Source: DATLYH01 sp035575035
Lineage (GTDB): Bacteria; Planctomycetota; Planctomycetia; Gemmatales; Gemmataceae
Length of the DNA: 21,479 nucleotides
Assembly: GCA_035575035.1 (NCBI GenBank)
Contig: DATLYH010000343.1
Location: 1-21,479, forward strand
Direction of reading: 5' to 3'
A program made the translations under genes and the position numbers. Positions 1 to 7,700 of this stretch are shown one piece after another. Numbering within the stretch: the first letter of the stretch is position 1; every line of letters starts with the position of its first letter. The notes below the pieces were generated by a model, which saw only the letters and a list, made by a program, of their open reading frames with translations, was not told the DNA's origin and did no database searches.

Positions 1-4
1 GCCG

Positions 5-303
5 ACCGGCCGGCGGACGCCGGCCGCTCGCCAGCAAGACTCACCGGCCGGCGGACGCCGGCCGCTCGCCAGCAAGACTCACCGGCCGGTGGATGCCGGC
101 CGCTCACCAGCAAGACTCACCGGCCGGCTGACGCCGGCCGCTCGCCGCTCGCCAGTAAGACTCACCGGCCGGCGGACGCTGGCCGCTCGCCAGAACCGTA
201 ACCGGCCGGCTGACGCCGGCCGCTCGCCAGCAAGACTCACCGGCCGGCGGACGCCGGCCGCTCACCAGAACCGTAACCGGCCGGTGGACGCTGGCCGCTC
301 GCC
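5..303. repeat. Tandem array of GC-rich hairpin units
   Basis: About eight head-to-tail units start at 5, 43, 81, 119, 164, 201, 239 and 276. Most are 37-38 bp; the unit at 119 is 45 bp because CGCTCGC is partly duplicated. Each unit opens with ACCGGCCGGCGGACGCCGGC or a close variant, an 8+8 bp inverted repeat around a GA centre, followed by a CGCTCGCCAG-like stretch and a short linker. The linker comes in two forms, CAAGACTC and AACCGTA, interspersed along the array. The last unit decays into C/G-rich sequence near 304. The array lies just downstream of the leftward TolC-like gene and probably continues to the left of the window. The same unit occurs inside the kinase gene (7444-7470) and, reversed, at the right edge. 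The function is unknown; a REP/BIME-like intergenic repeat is the best description. Confidence 0.9.
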
Positions 304-357
304 CCCCGCGGGAGCAGGCCGGGGCGCTGAAAGAAGGCGTCCCGGTTATCCGAGGTT

Positions 358-2397
358 TTAGCGAGGCGCTGGGCGCGGAGGAGGCAGGTGCTCGGGCAGC
401 GGCGGCTGGTTCTCCATCACCGCCGGCAGGGGAGCCGGGACCTCCGCCGGCAGTTTCGGCAGGCACGGTCCTTCCGTGCCCGGTCCATCGCAGGCCGAGT
501 GGACCGTCGGCTCCGGGCGCAGGCTCAGCACCAGTGCCTTGGTCCGCTGGCGGGCGTGTTCGACCGCCCGTACCTGGGCGCAGTGAGGCAGCGGTCCTTC
601 GGCGATGAAGACATTGTCGTAGTGCTGGATCGTCCCCTTGGCGAACTGGAAGCCGGCCAGGGCATTATTGTACTGGACGATGGCGTCGTACTCGGCCCGC
701 AGGGCATCGGCCCAGACTCGCTGCGACTCCAGCAGCAGGTCGAGGGTTCCTTTGCCGGCCACGAACGTTTCGAAGCGCTTCTGCATTTGCAAGGCGGCTG
801 CCTCGCGCTGCGCCCGCTGAATCTCAATCTGATCGTGGAACTCGATCAGGCGGCGGTAATACAGCCCCAGCTGCCGCTGCGCCTTGTCCTCCTGGTCCTT
901 GAGCAACTCGAAGCTGCGCGCCAGGTTCAGCCGGGCCGCCCGGACGCCGGCGTGGGCCTCGCGGTAACCGAGCGGGATGTCCAGGTTCAACCCCAGCCGC
1001 CAGCTGTTGAAGTCGTTGCGGGCAAAGCTGGCCAGTGCGCCGTTGGGGCCGTCCAGCGCCGTCCCCAGGCCGTTGATGTCGTAGGTGGACACGAAGCGGA
1101 GGTCGGGCCGGAGCAGGTTCCGCTGGTTGATCAGTTCCAGCTGCCGGGCCTTCAGTTCCTGCCGGGCCATGATCAGCTCGGGACGCAGGGCCATCGCCTC
1201 ATCCAGGGCGCTGTACCAGTCCGGCCGGAAGGGGGCAAGCGTCGGCGTGTCGCAGGGGACCAGACGGAAGCCGTCTTCCAGCGGCATGCCGAGCAACCCG
1301 CGCAGCTGCCGCTCTCGCTCCAAGACATCCCCCAGGGCCGCCAGCCGCAGCCCACGGAACTGCTCGTACTGCTGCCGTGCCTGGGCCAGGTCCTCGACGG
1401 TGACCTGCCCCAGCTCGGCCCGGGTCATGTTGATCCGCCACGCCTCGAAAGCCTGCCGCAGGGCCTGCTCGCGGGCAAACAGGGTCCAGTACGCCCCGTA
1501 CAGGTTCCAGTAGGCGGTCTCCACGTTCAACAAGAGGATGTTGACATTGCGCTCGAACTCAGCCCGGGCCTGGTCGAAACGCAGGCGGGTGATCAGGATG
1601 CCCTCGGTCCGGCTGGCGGTCTGGAACGGCGTCAGCAGGCTGCCCGGGTGGGTGGCGCGGAGTTGGTTGATCTCGGCGCCGAAGTTCTGCAACAGCGGCT
1701 GCTCAAACTGGAATTGCAATCGCGGCCGGTACTGCGGGTTGACCGTGAGGAAGTTGATCATCCCCCCGCCCGGTAAGGCCACGTTGACCGGCGGATCGGT
1801 CACGAAGGTGTATTCGGTGATCCAGGTGATGCCGGCGACGCCGCCGGTGGGCAGCGGTTTGAGCAGGCCGGTCTGGAACGTGGCATAGTCGGCGTTGGTG
1901 AACTGGTCGATCAGGCTGGCCACCGGGATGTCCTGCCGGCGCCAGGTCATACTGGTGGTCCAGCGGGTGTCGAACTTGGCAAGGGCGGCCTCGATGTCGG
2001 CGCCGACAATGGCCGGGTCGAGGGCGAGCACGCGGATGCTGTCGGAGCCGGCCACGCCTCGGCCGGTGAACGAAACCAGGTTGTCGTTGGCGAAGCCGGC
2101 GCCGCTGACCACGCTGGGGTTGCCGACGTTGCCGTATTCCAGGGCCAGGGCAATCGCCTCGTACAGCGACAGGTAGCGGATCGGCCGGTCGGTGTCGCGC
2201 ACGGTCATGGGCGGGGGCACATGGGCCGCCTTGGGGAGGATGGTCGAGACCGACGGGTCGCCCTCCAACGCCGCGGTCAGGCCGACCCCACGGTAATGGT
2301 CGTAATCGCACTCATGCAGGAAGCACTGCTGCTTGCAGCCGAGTACGCCGGCGACGCTCAGCATCAGGCCCGTCAGCACTGCCTTCCAGTGTCTCAT
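358..2397 (-). CDS. TolC-family outer-membrane efflux lipoprotein
   Basis: This 679-residue protein belongs to the outer-membrane efflux protein (OEP/TolC) family, which forms the outer-membrane duct of export pumps. The N-terminus has a basic start, a hydrophobic stretch and a lipobox V18-L19-G20-C21, so it is probably exported and lipidated at Cys21. A short Cys-rich segment follows, a style common in planctomycetal TolC homologues. Two long helical repeats typical of OEP domains lie at roughly 275-365 and 480-590, the second ending in the family-like FAKGT stretch. The last ~40 residues are proline-rich and are not part of the canonical fold. It is longer than E. coli TolC (about 490 residues) because of an N-terminal region of ~250 residues. 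No inner-membrane pump or adaptor gene is adjacent, so the substrate is unknown. No strong Shine-Dalgarno is visible; the start is chosen by the signal peptide. Confidence 0.88.
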   Translation of the reverse strand: MRHWKAVLTGLMLSVAGVLGCKQQCFLHECDYDHYRGVGLTAALEGDPSVSTILPKAAHVPPPMTVRDTDRPIRYLSLYEAIALALEYGNVGNPSVVSGAGFANDNLVSFTGRGVAGSDSIRVLALDPAIVGADIEAALAKFDTRWTTSMTWRRQDIPVASLIDQFTNADYATFQTGLLKPLPTGGVAGITWITEYTFVTDPPVNVALPGGGMINFLTVNPQYRPRLQFQFEQPLLQNFGAEINQLRATHPGSLLTPFQTASRTEGILITRLRFDQARAEFERNVNILLLNVETAYWNLYGAYWTLFAREQALRQAFEAWRINMTRAELGQVTVEDLAQARQQYEQFRGLRLAALGDVLERERQLRGLLGMPLEDGFRLVPCDTPTLAPFRPDWYSALDEAMALRPELIMARQELKARQLELINQRNLLRPDLRFVSTYDINGLGTALDGPNGALASFARNDFNSWRLGLNLDIPLGYREAHAGVRAARLNLARSFELLKDQEDKAQRQLGLYYRRLIEFHDQIEIQRAQREAAALQMQKRFETFVAGKGTLDLLLESQRVWADALRAEYDAIVQYNNALAGFQFAKGTIQHYDNVFIAEGPLPHCAQVRAVEHARQRTKALVLSLRPEPTVHSACDGPGTEGPCLPKLPAEVPAPLPAVMENQPPLPEHLPPPRPAPR

Positions 2398-2772
2398 GGA
2401 TCACGCCGATCGGTAAAGTTGGCCATGCCCCAGACACCGGGGCTGGAAGCCCAAGCGCCCCCTCCCCAGGCCCCAGCAGCCGCGGCACTGTCCCTGTCCT
2501 TACGCTCCCGTGGATGTCATGAGACTGATATCGGCAGCAGCAGCCGGACAGATCAGGCAAACTTGATGCTCTTTGCGGTATCTAACGGTCGAGCAAAGAA
2601 TGCGGGAAAGGGGATCTCCCTGAGGGGGGATGCGAGGGCTGGCCGATCCTGGAAAATGGCGAGCCTTCGGAGGGGAGGCGCCCTCCGAAGGCCCGCGATG
2701 ATGAATCGGGTGGGAGAGCGGCCCGGGGGCCTGCTCCCCACGGATGAAACCCGTGTCTCAATAACCCGTGTC
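2398..2772. other. Intergenic region between receiver and TolC-like genes
   Basis: This 375 bp gap separates two leftward genes. It holds a strong hairpin (2663-2692) and a 15-bp tandem duplication at its right end. The remaining ~260 bp presumably contains the promoter of the TolC-like gene, but no convincing -35/-10 pair was found. Open frames crossing it lack start signals and recognisable protein features. Confidence 0.6.
2663..2692 (-). terminator. Hairpin, probable terminator of the receiver/Hsp20 cluster
   Basis: A perfect 12-bp inverted repeat, GCCTTCGGAGGG and CCCTCCGAAGGC, flanks a 6-nt loop. It lies about 80 bp downstream of the leftward receiver gene's stop codon. Read leftward, it is followed by a short T run (CCATTTTCC). 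The U tract is poor for a classical intrinsic terminator, so it could instead be a 3'-end stabilising structure. Confidence 0.5.
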
Positions 2773-2777
2773 TCAAT
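2748..2777. repeat. 15-bp tandem duplication over a stop codon
   Basis: The sequence AACCCGTGTCTCAAT occurs twice with no gap (2748-2762 and 2763-2777). The right copy contains the TGA stop (2773-2775, minus strand) of the receiver gene, so the duplication places a second in-frame TGA 15 bp further on. It looks like a recent slippage duplication. Confidence 0.85.
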
Positions 2778-3264
2778 TCGGGCGCGGCTCAAACAACGGC
2801 TGCGGCACCGGCAGGTGCAGTTTCCGGCGATGCGGCACGGGAAGCAGCCGTTCCCAGGGGATCGGCTCGGCCGGCCAGGAGCCATTCGCCAGCCCCAGCG
2901 TATTCACCGCTTGCAAGAGCGCCCGCAAGAGCAGGGAAGGAGCCATCGTCTTGGACAGGAACGCCTTCGCCCCTTCGGCCAGCGCCCGGGCCGGCAAGGT
3001 GGGGTCGTCATCACTGCTGAGCATCAATACGGCCATGTCCCGCCGGCTGGGGCGGAGTCGGCGCAACAACTCCAGCCCGTTCATCCCGGGCAGGTGGAAA
3101 TCGACAATCGCCAGCCGCGCGTCGCTGGATTGCAGCAGCGACAGGCCGTACCGACCCTCTTGCGCCTTCCGGACCTGGTAACCCTTTCCCTCGAGAAAGT
3201 CGGCGAGGGTTTCCAGCCAGGCGCGGTCATCATCGATCAGAACGATGTGGGGTGATGCTTTCAT
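2773..3264 (-). CDS. Stand-alone response-regulator receiver protein
   Basis: This 163-residue protein has a CheY-like receiver domain over residues ~5-120. The acidic pocket is D11-D12(-D13), the phospho-acceptor is D55 in the VDFHLPGMNG stretch, the switch residue is S83/S84, and the conserved lysine is K105. The remaining ~45 C-terminal residues are Pro/Arg-rich and match no DNA-binding output domain I recognise, so it is likely a single-domain phospho-relay protein or one acting through protein contacts. The start at 3264 is chosen because GGGAGGTG precedes the ATG at good spacing; the frame stays open a further 31 codons upstream without such a signal. It sits 112 bp downstream of two Hsp20 genes on the same strand and may be co-transcribed with them. 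No cognate kinase is adjacent on this strand; the large hybrid kinase upstream is divergent and could be a phosphodonor, which is inference only. Confidence 0.85.
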   Translation of the reverse strand: MKASPHIVLIDDDRAWLETLADFLEGKGYQVRKAQEGRYGLSLLQSSDARLAIVDFHLPGMNGLELLRRLRPSRRDMAVLMLSSDDDPTLPARALAEGAKAFLSKTMAPSLLLRALLQAVNTLGLANGSWPAEPIPWERLLPVPHRRKLHLPVPQPLFEPRPN

Positions 3265-3376
3265 GGCCGGTTCACCTCCCTCCGGTCTCACCCCCGCCCT
3301 CCGCCGCGCCCGGCCCAAGAGGGCAGGGGGTGCGAGGCGGCAAGCCCGGCAGCCCACCGCCCCGGACTTGCGACAC

Positions 3377-3778
3377 TCAGGTGCCGCGGACCTGGATTTG
3401 CCGCGGCTGAAGCGCTTCCATCTTCGGCAGATGCACGGTCAACACTCCATTCTTGCACTCGGCGCTGATCTTGCTGCTGTCGATCGACTCGTGGATGCTG
3501 AAGACGCGGTAGAAATCGCCCGTACCGTATTCCTGAAGGAGGAACGGGCTTCCTGCCGCAGGACGGCGCGACACGCGGCCATGCAGCAACAGCTCGCCCC
3601 GCTCATAGCGGAGGTCCACGTCCTCAGGCTTGACGCCGGGCAGGTCCGCGTACAGGATCAGTTCCCGGTCGGTCTCGCAGATGTCTACTTGCGGCGTGTA
3701 GTAATTGCCGCCGCGGGTGCTCTCCGGAGCGGCCGCCTCGGCCCGCCCCTTCTGCGGCACGGAAGTCATCTCGGCCAT
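3377..3778 (-). CDS. Hsp20/alpha-crystallin small heat-shock protein (second of pair)
   Basis: This 133-residue ATP-independent chaperone is predicted to bind unfolding proteins and hold them for refolding. The alpha-crystallin domain spans ~27-120. It includes the DLPGVKPEDVDL stretch near 45-56 and the conserved KNGVLTVHLPK motif near the end, matching the family's (N)GVLxxxxPK signature. The N-terminal arm is short, Ala/Gly-rich and unlike that of its neighbour, so the pair may form different or mixed oligomers. A good AAGGAG ribosome-binding site lies about 8 nt upstream of the ATG. The gene begins 32 bp after the stop of the upstream Hsp20 gene, indicating one transcript. Length is typical for bacterial Hsp20. 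Confidence 0.93.
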   Translation of the reverse strand: MAEMTSVPQKGRAEAAAPESTRGGNYYTPQVDICETDRELILYADLPGVKPEDVDLRYERGELLLHGRVSRRPAAGSPFLLQEYGTGDFYRVFSIHESIDSSKISAECKNGVLTVHLPKMEALQPRQIQVRGT

Positions 3779-3810
3779 TGGTCTGCTCCTTTATGCTCGG
3801 GACGCCGGGT

Positions 3811-4263
3811 TCACTCCGCCTTGACGCTGATCTTCCGGGGCTTGGCCGACTCGTGCTTGGCCAGTTTGATCAACAGCACGCCATTCTCGAAGCGGGCATC
3901 CACCTTGTCGGGATCGACAGGGAACGGCAGCGTCAGCGATCGGCTGAAGGTGCCGAAGCCGCGCTCCTGGCGGTGCCAGACTGCTTTCGGCACCTCCGGC
4001 TGCTTACGCTCTCCCTTAATGGTGAGCTGATTGCCGCCGGTAACGTAGATCTCCAGGTCGTTCAAGTTCAGGCCAGGCAGTTCCGCCTCGACGAAGACGT
4101 TTTCATTCTCCTCCCAGACATTCAGGGGCGGATACGAGGGGGTCAGCCCCAGGAGCCGGCCGCCATCCTCGCCCCAGCGTTCGAAGACGCGGTTCATCTC
4201 CCGCTGCAGTTGTTGCAGCTCATTCCAGAGGGAACCGAATGGTTGCCAACGCGAAAGCCTCAT
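3811..4263 (-). CDS. Hsp20/alpha-crystallin small heat-shock protein (first of pair)
   Basis: This 150-residue small heat-shock protein opens with MRLSRWQPF and a helical arm ELQQLQREMNRVFERW, as in the IbpA/Hsp18 type. The alpha-crystallin domain spans ~45-145, with AELPGLNLNDLEI and the hallmark ENGVLLIKLAK near the C-terminus. A near-perfect AAAGGAGGT lies about 8 nt before the ATG at 4263; this decides the start, since the frame is open for another 111 codons upstream with no protein-like content. It is the first gene of a leftward cluster (Hsp20, Hsp20, receiver). No CIRCE or sigma-32 consensus was recognised upstream, so its heat control is undetermined. Confidence 0.94.
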   Translation of the reverse strand: MRLSRWQPFGSLWNELQQLQREMNRVFERWGEDGGRLLGLTPSYPPLNVWEENENVFVEAELPGLNLNDLEIYVTGGNQLTIKGERKQPEVPKAVWHRQERGFGTFSRSLTLPFPVDPDKVDARFENGVLLIKLAKHESAKPRKISVKAE

Positions 4264-4794
4264 TCCACTGACCTCCTTTGAATGGTGACAGGCGGTCCGG
4301 CCGCATCCGACCCGCTCGCGATGCCCCGGCCCCGGTGTGCTGGACAGGTGAAGGCGGCATGTTTCCGGCCGCCGGGGAGAGGAAGTGCAAGGGGTGTGCC
4401 AAAGGAGTCTCGTTCGGCGGCCCGCCCACGGTACCGCATGGAAGCCCTTGCACGACAAGGGATAAGGAATTGCCACCCGGAGAGGGGTTAAACGCCGGTC
4501 ACGATGCCTTCGCCGATCCTGGCCGAGAGCCCTTTCCCGCCGCGCCAATTTGGCAGGTTCCGGATTTTTTGATTTGGGAGCAAAAGTCTTTTTCATCGAG
4601 TATTATTTTGAAAGAGAGGTCGGCGTTCAGGCAGGACCCTAACCCGTCCGCCCAAGGTAGCAGGCACCCGGCGTGTGCCGTGGCGGCGACACCCGGCGTG
4701 TGTCTGCTCCTGCATCGGCCTGCACGGTCATCCGGGAGGCGCGAGTCGGTCCATCTCGGCCCGGCCGCCGCAGACGCCTCAGTCCGTTCGCATC
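4264..4794. promoter_or_regulatory. Divergent regulatory region between hsp20 and the hybrid kinase
   Basis: This 531 bp region separates the leftward Hsp20 gene from the rightward kinase gene. Most of it is GC-rich, but 4555-4615 is a distinct A/T-rich island with T tracts and a TATTAT hexamer at 4601-4606. The island probably holds the promoters, although no clean -35/-10 pair is visible on either strand. If the Hsp20 promoter is there, its mRNA has a ~300-nt leader. A 13-bp direct repeat CACCCGGCGTGTG begins at 4665 and again at 4690. In-frame extensions of both flanking genes run into this region but carry no protein-like sequence. Confidence 0.4.
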
Positions 4795-7700
4795 ATGAGC
4801 ACCTTCACCATTGAGGGCCTGGCCCAGGCGCTGTTCGAGGAGGCGGGGGATGCCCTGTTCCTGCTCGACCCGGAAACCGATCAACTGCTTGATGTCAACC
4901 CCATGGCTGAGCGGCTGAGCGGCTTCCCGCGGGCGGTGCTGCGGCAGATGCCGGCCACCTATCTGTTCCGCGCCGATGGTCCCGGCGGCCGACGCCGCCT
5001 CCGTCAGGCCGCCGGCAAGAGCGGCATCTTCCACTCGCAGGAAGGCTACTTTCTCCGCACCCGCGACGAGGGGACCTGGATCCCGGTCAACCTGACCATC
5101 ACCCGGCTGCACGTCAAACCGAAGACGCTCGCCCTGATCACCGCCCGCGACATCCGTGAGCAGCGGGCCGCCCACGCCCAGCTCAAGAAGGTCGAGGCCG
5201 AGCTGCGCCGCGTCCTTACCTCGGTCTCCGACTGCCTCTGGAGCGCCGAGATCGACGAGGCCGGCCGCTGGACCTACCGTTATTTCTCCCCGGTGGTGGA
5301 GAAGATCACCGGCCGGACGCCCGAGTACTTCCTGGCCGGCCTGCGGCGCTGGTGGAGTATCGTCCACCCGGAGGATCGGCCGCGCTGGGAAAAGGCCCTG
5401 GCTCGCTATCGGGCGGGACAATCGGGTCAGGAGGAGTACCGCATCACCTGGCCGGACGGCACCGTCCGCTGGACGCGCGACAGCGTCCTGGTCAACCGTC
5501 CGTCCGGCGGCGGCCGGGGGCTGCTGCTTGATGGCGTCCTCACCGACATCACCGAGCGCAAGTCGGCCGAGGTCGCCCTGGCCCAGGAGCGCAACCTGCT
5601 CCGCAACCTGATCGACAACCTGCCCGACTTCATCTATGTCAAGGACGACCTTGGCCGCTACCTGCTCGACAACATCAGCCACCGCCGCTTCCTCGGCTTG
5701 AACCGGGAGGAGGAGATTCACGGCAAGACCAGCTTCGACTTCTACCCGCACGAGATCGCCGCCCGCTATGCGGCCGATGACCGGGTCGTCCTTCGCACCG
5801 GCCGGCCGCTTCTGAACCGCGAGGAGCCATTTGTCGATCGCGAGGGGAACCCCCGCTGGTACACTACCACCAAGGTGCCCCTCCGGGATGCGGACGGCAA
5901 GGTGATCGGCCTGGTCGGCATCAGCCGCGACATTACCGCCCGCAAGCAGGCCGAGGAGGAGTCGCGTCAGGCTCAGGCCAAGCTCGTGGCCCTGATCGAG
6001 AATGCCAGCGAGGCCATCTGGTCGGTGGACCGCGACCGCCGGCTGGTGATCTTCAACTCGTACTTCCAGGAACAGTTTCGGCTGATTTTCGGCCGGCAGG
6101 TCGAGGCCGGCATGGCCGTGGACGAGCTGTTTCCTCCCGACTGCTACCCCGAGCTGAACCCGTACTGGAAGCGCCTCTACGACCGCGCTTTGGCCGGCGA
6201 GCGCTTCAGTGAGGAGCAGCGGTACGACGTCGGCGGCATGCCGCGTCATTACGTCGTCTCGTTTTACCCGATTGTCACCGGCGGTGCGGTCACGGGGGCG
6301 GTCGTCTATGCCAAGGACATCACCCAGCGCAAGCAGGCCGAGGAGGCGCTGGCCGAGCGCGCCCGGCTGGCCTCGCTGACTGCCGACGTGGGCGTGGCCC
6401 TGACCCGGGGAGACAGCCTCCGCGAGATCTTGCAGCGCTGCGCCGAAGCGCTGGTCAAGCATCTCGATGCCGCCTTCGCCCGTATCTGGACGCTTAACGA
6501 GGCCGAAGGGGTCCTGGAACTGCAAGCCTCGGCCGGGATGTACACCCATCTCGATGGACCGCATGGCCGAATTGCCGTCGGTCAGTACAAGATCGGCCGG
6601 ATCGCCCAGGAGCGCAAGCCGCACCTGACCAACGCCGTCAGCGACGATCCCCACATCAGCGACCGCGACTGGGCCCGCCGCGAGGGGATGGTGGCGTTCG
6701 CCGGCCATCCGCTGGTGGTGCAAGATCGGCTGGTCGGAGTGATGGGCCTGTTCGCCCGCCGGCCGCTGTCGGAGGCGACCCTGAACGCTTTGGGCGCGGT
6801 GGCCGACGGCATCGCCCTGGGCATCCGCCGCAAGTGGGCCGAGGAGGCACTGCGGCAGGCCAAGGAGGCAGCCGAGGCAGCCAGCCGGGCCAAGAGCGAG
6901 TTCCTGGCCAGCGTCAGTCATGAGATCCGCACGCCGATGAACGCCATCATCGGCATGACCGAGCTGGTCCTCGACACCGCGCTGACCGCTGAACAGCGTG
7001 ACTGCCTGGAGACGGTGAAGAAATCAGCCGATGGCCTCCTCGCGGTGATCAACGACATCCTCGACTTCTCCAAGATCGAGGCAGGCAAGCTCGACCTGGT
7101 CCGCACTCGCTTCCGTCTGGAGGACGCGCTGTACGACACCCTGCACACGCTCGCCCTCCGTGCCCACCGCAAAGGGCTGGAGCTAGTCGCGCGGATCGCG
7201 CCGGAGACGCCCGACCAACTGGTCGGCGACGCCGGGCGGCTCCGGCAAGTGCTGGTGAACCTGGTCGGCAATGCCATCAAGTTCACTGATCAGGGGGAGG
7301 TGGTGGTCGAGGTCAGAGGGCAGGGGTCAGGGGTCAGGGGTCAGAAGGCAGAGGGCGGAGGTCAACCGCCGGGCAGGGAGGAGGAATCGACGCTCCAGGC
7401 GAGCGGCCCGCGTGAGCGGGCCGGTGCACCCCTCGACGCCTCGACCGGCCGGCGGACGCCGGCCACTCGCAAGTCTGACCCCTTTCCCCTGACCCCTGCC
7501 CCCTGCATACTGCACTTCTCCGTAAGGGATACCGGCGTCGGCATCCCGCCGGAGAAGCAGCCGCTCATCTTCGAGCCCTTCTCGCAGGCGGATAGCTCGC
7601 TGACCCGGAAGTATGGCGGGACCGGCCTGGGTCTGGCGATCTCGGCGCGGCTGGTGGAGTTGCTGGGAGGGCACATCTGGGTCGAGAGCGAGCCGGGCCG

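Noticed and set aside
5..303. CRISPR-like array at the left edge
   Set aside because: The intervening segments are only 7-8 nt, of two recurring types rather than unique 30-nt spacers, and no cas genes are near.
388..1776. 462-residue plus-strand open frame
   Set aside because: It is antisense to the clear TolC-like gene with no domain features.
2553..2885. 110-residue minus-strand open frame overlapping the receiver gene end
   Set aside because: It is Arg/Pro/Ser-rich, overlaps the receiver gene in another frame, and has no start signal or recognised domain.
4264..4596. N-terminal extension of the first Hsp20 gene to 4596
   Set aside because: The Hsp20 family begins at MRLSRW, which has an excellent Shine-Dalgarno; the extension has no family similarity.
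4639..6921. 760-residue open frame on the minus strand
   Set aside because: It lies antisense to the hybrid kinase, is low-complexity and has no recognisable domain; long antisense open frames are expected in high-GC DNA.
7314..7505. Kinase gene disrupted (pseudogene) by the inserted element
   Set aside because: The insertion is a multiple of three without stops, and all downstream catalytic motifs remain in frame.
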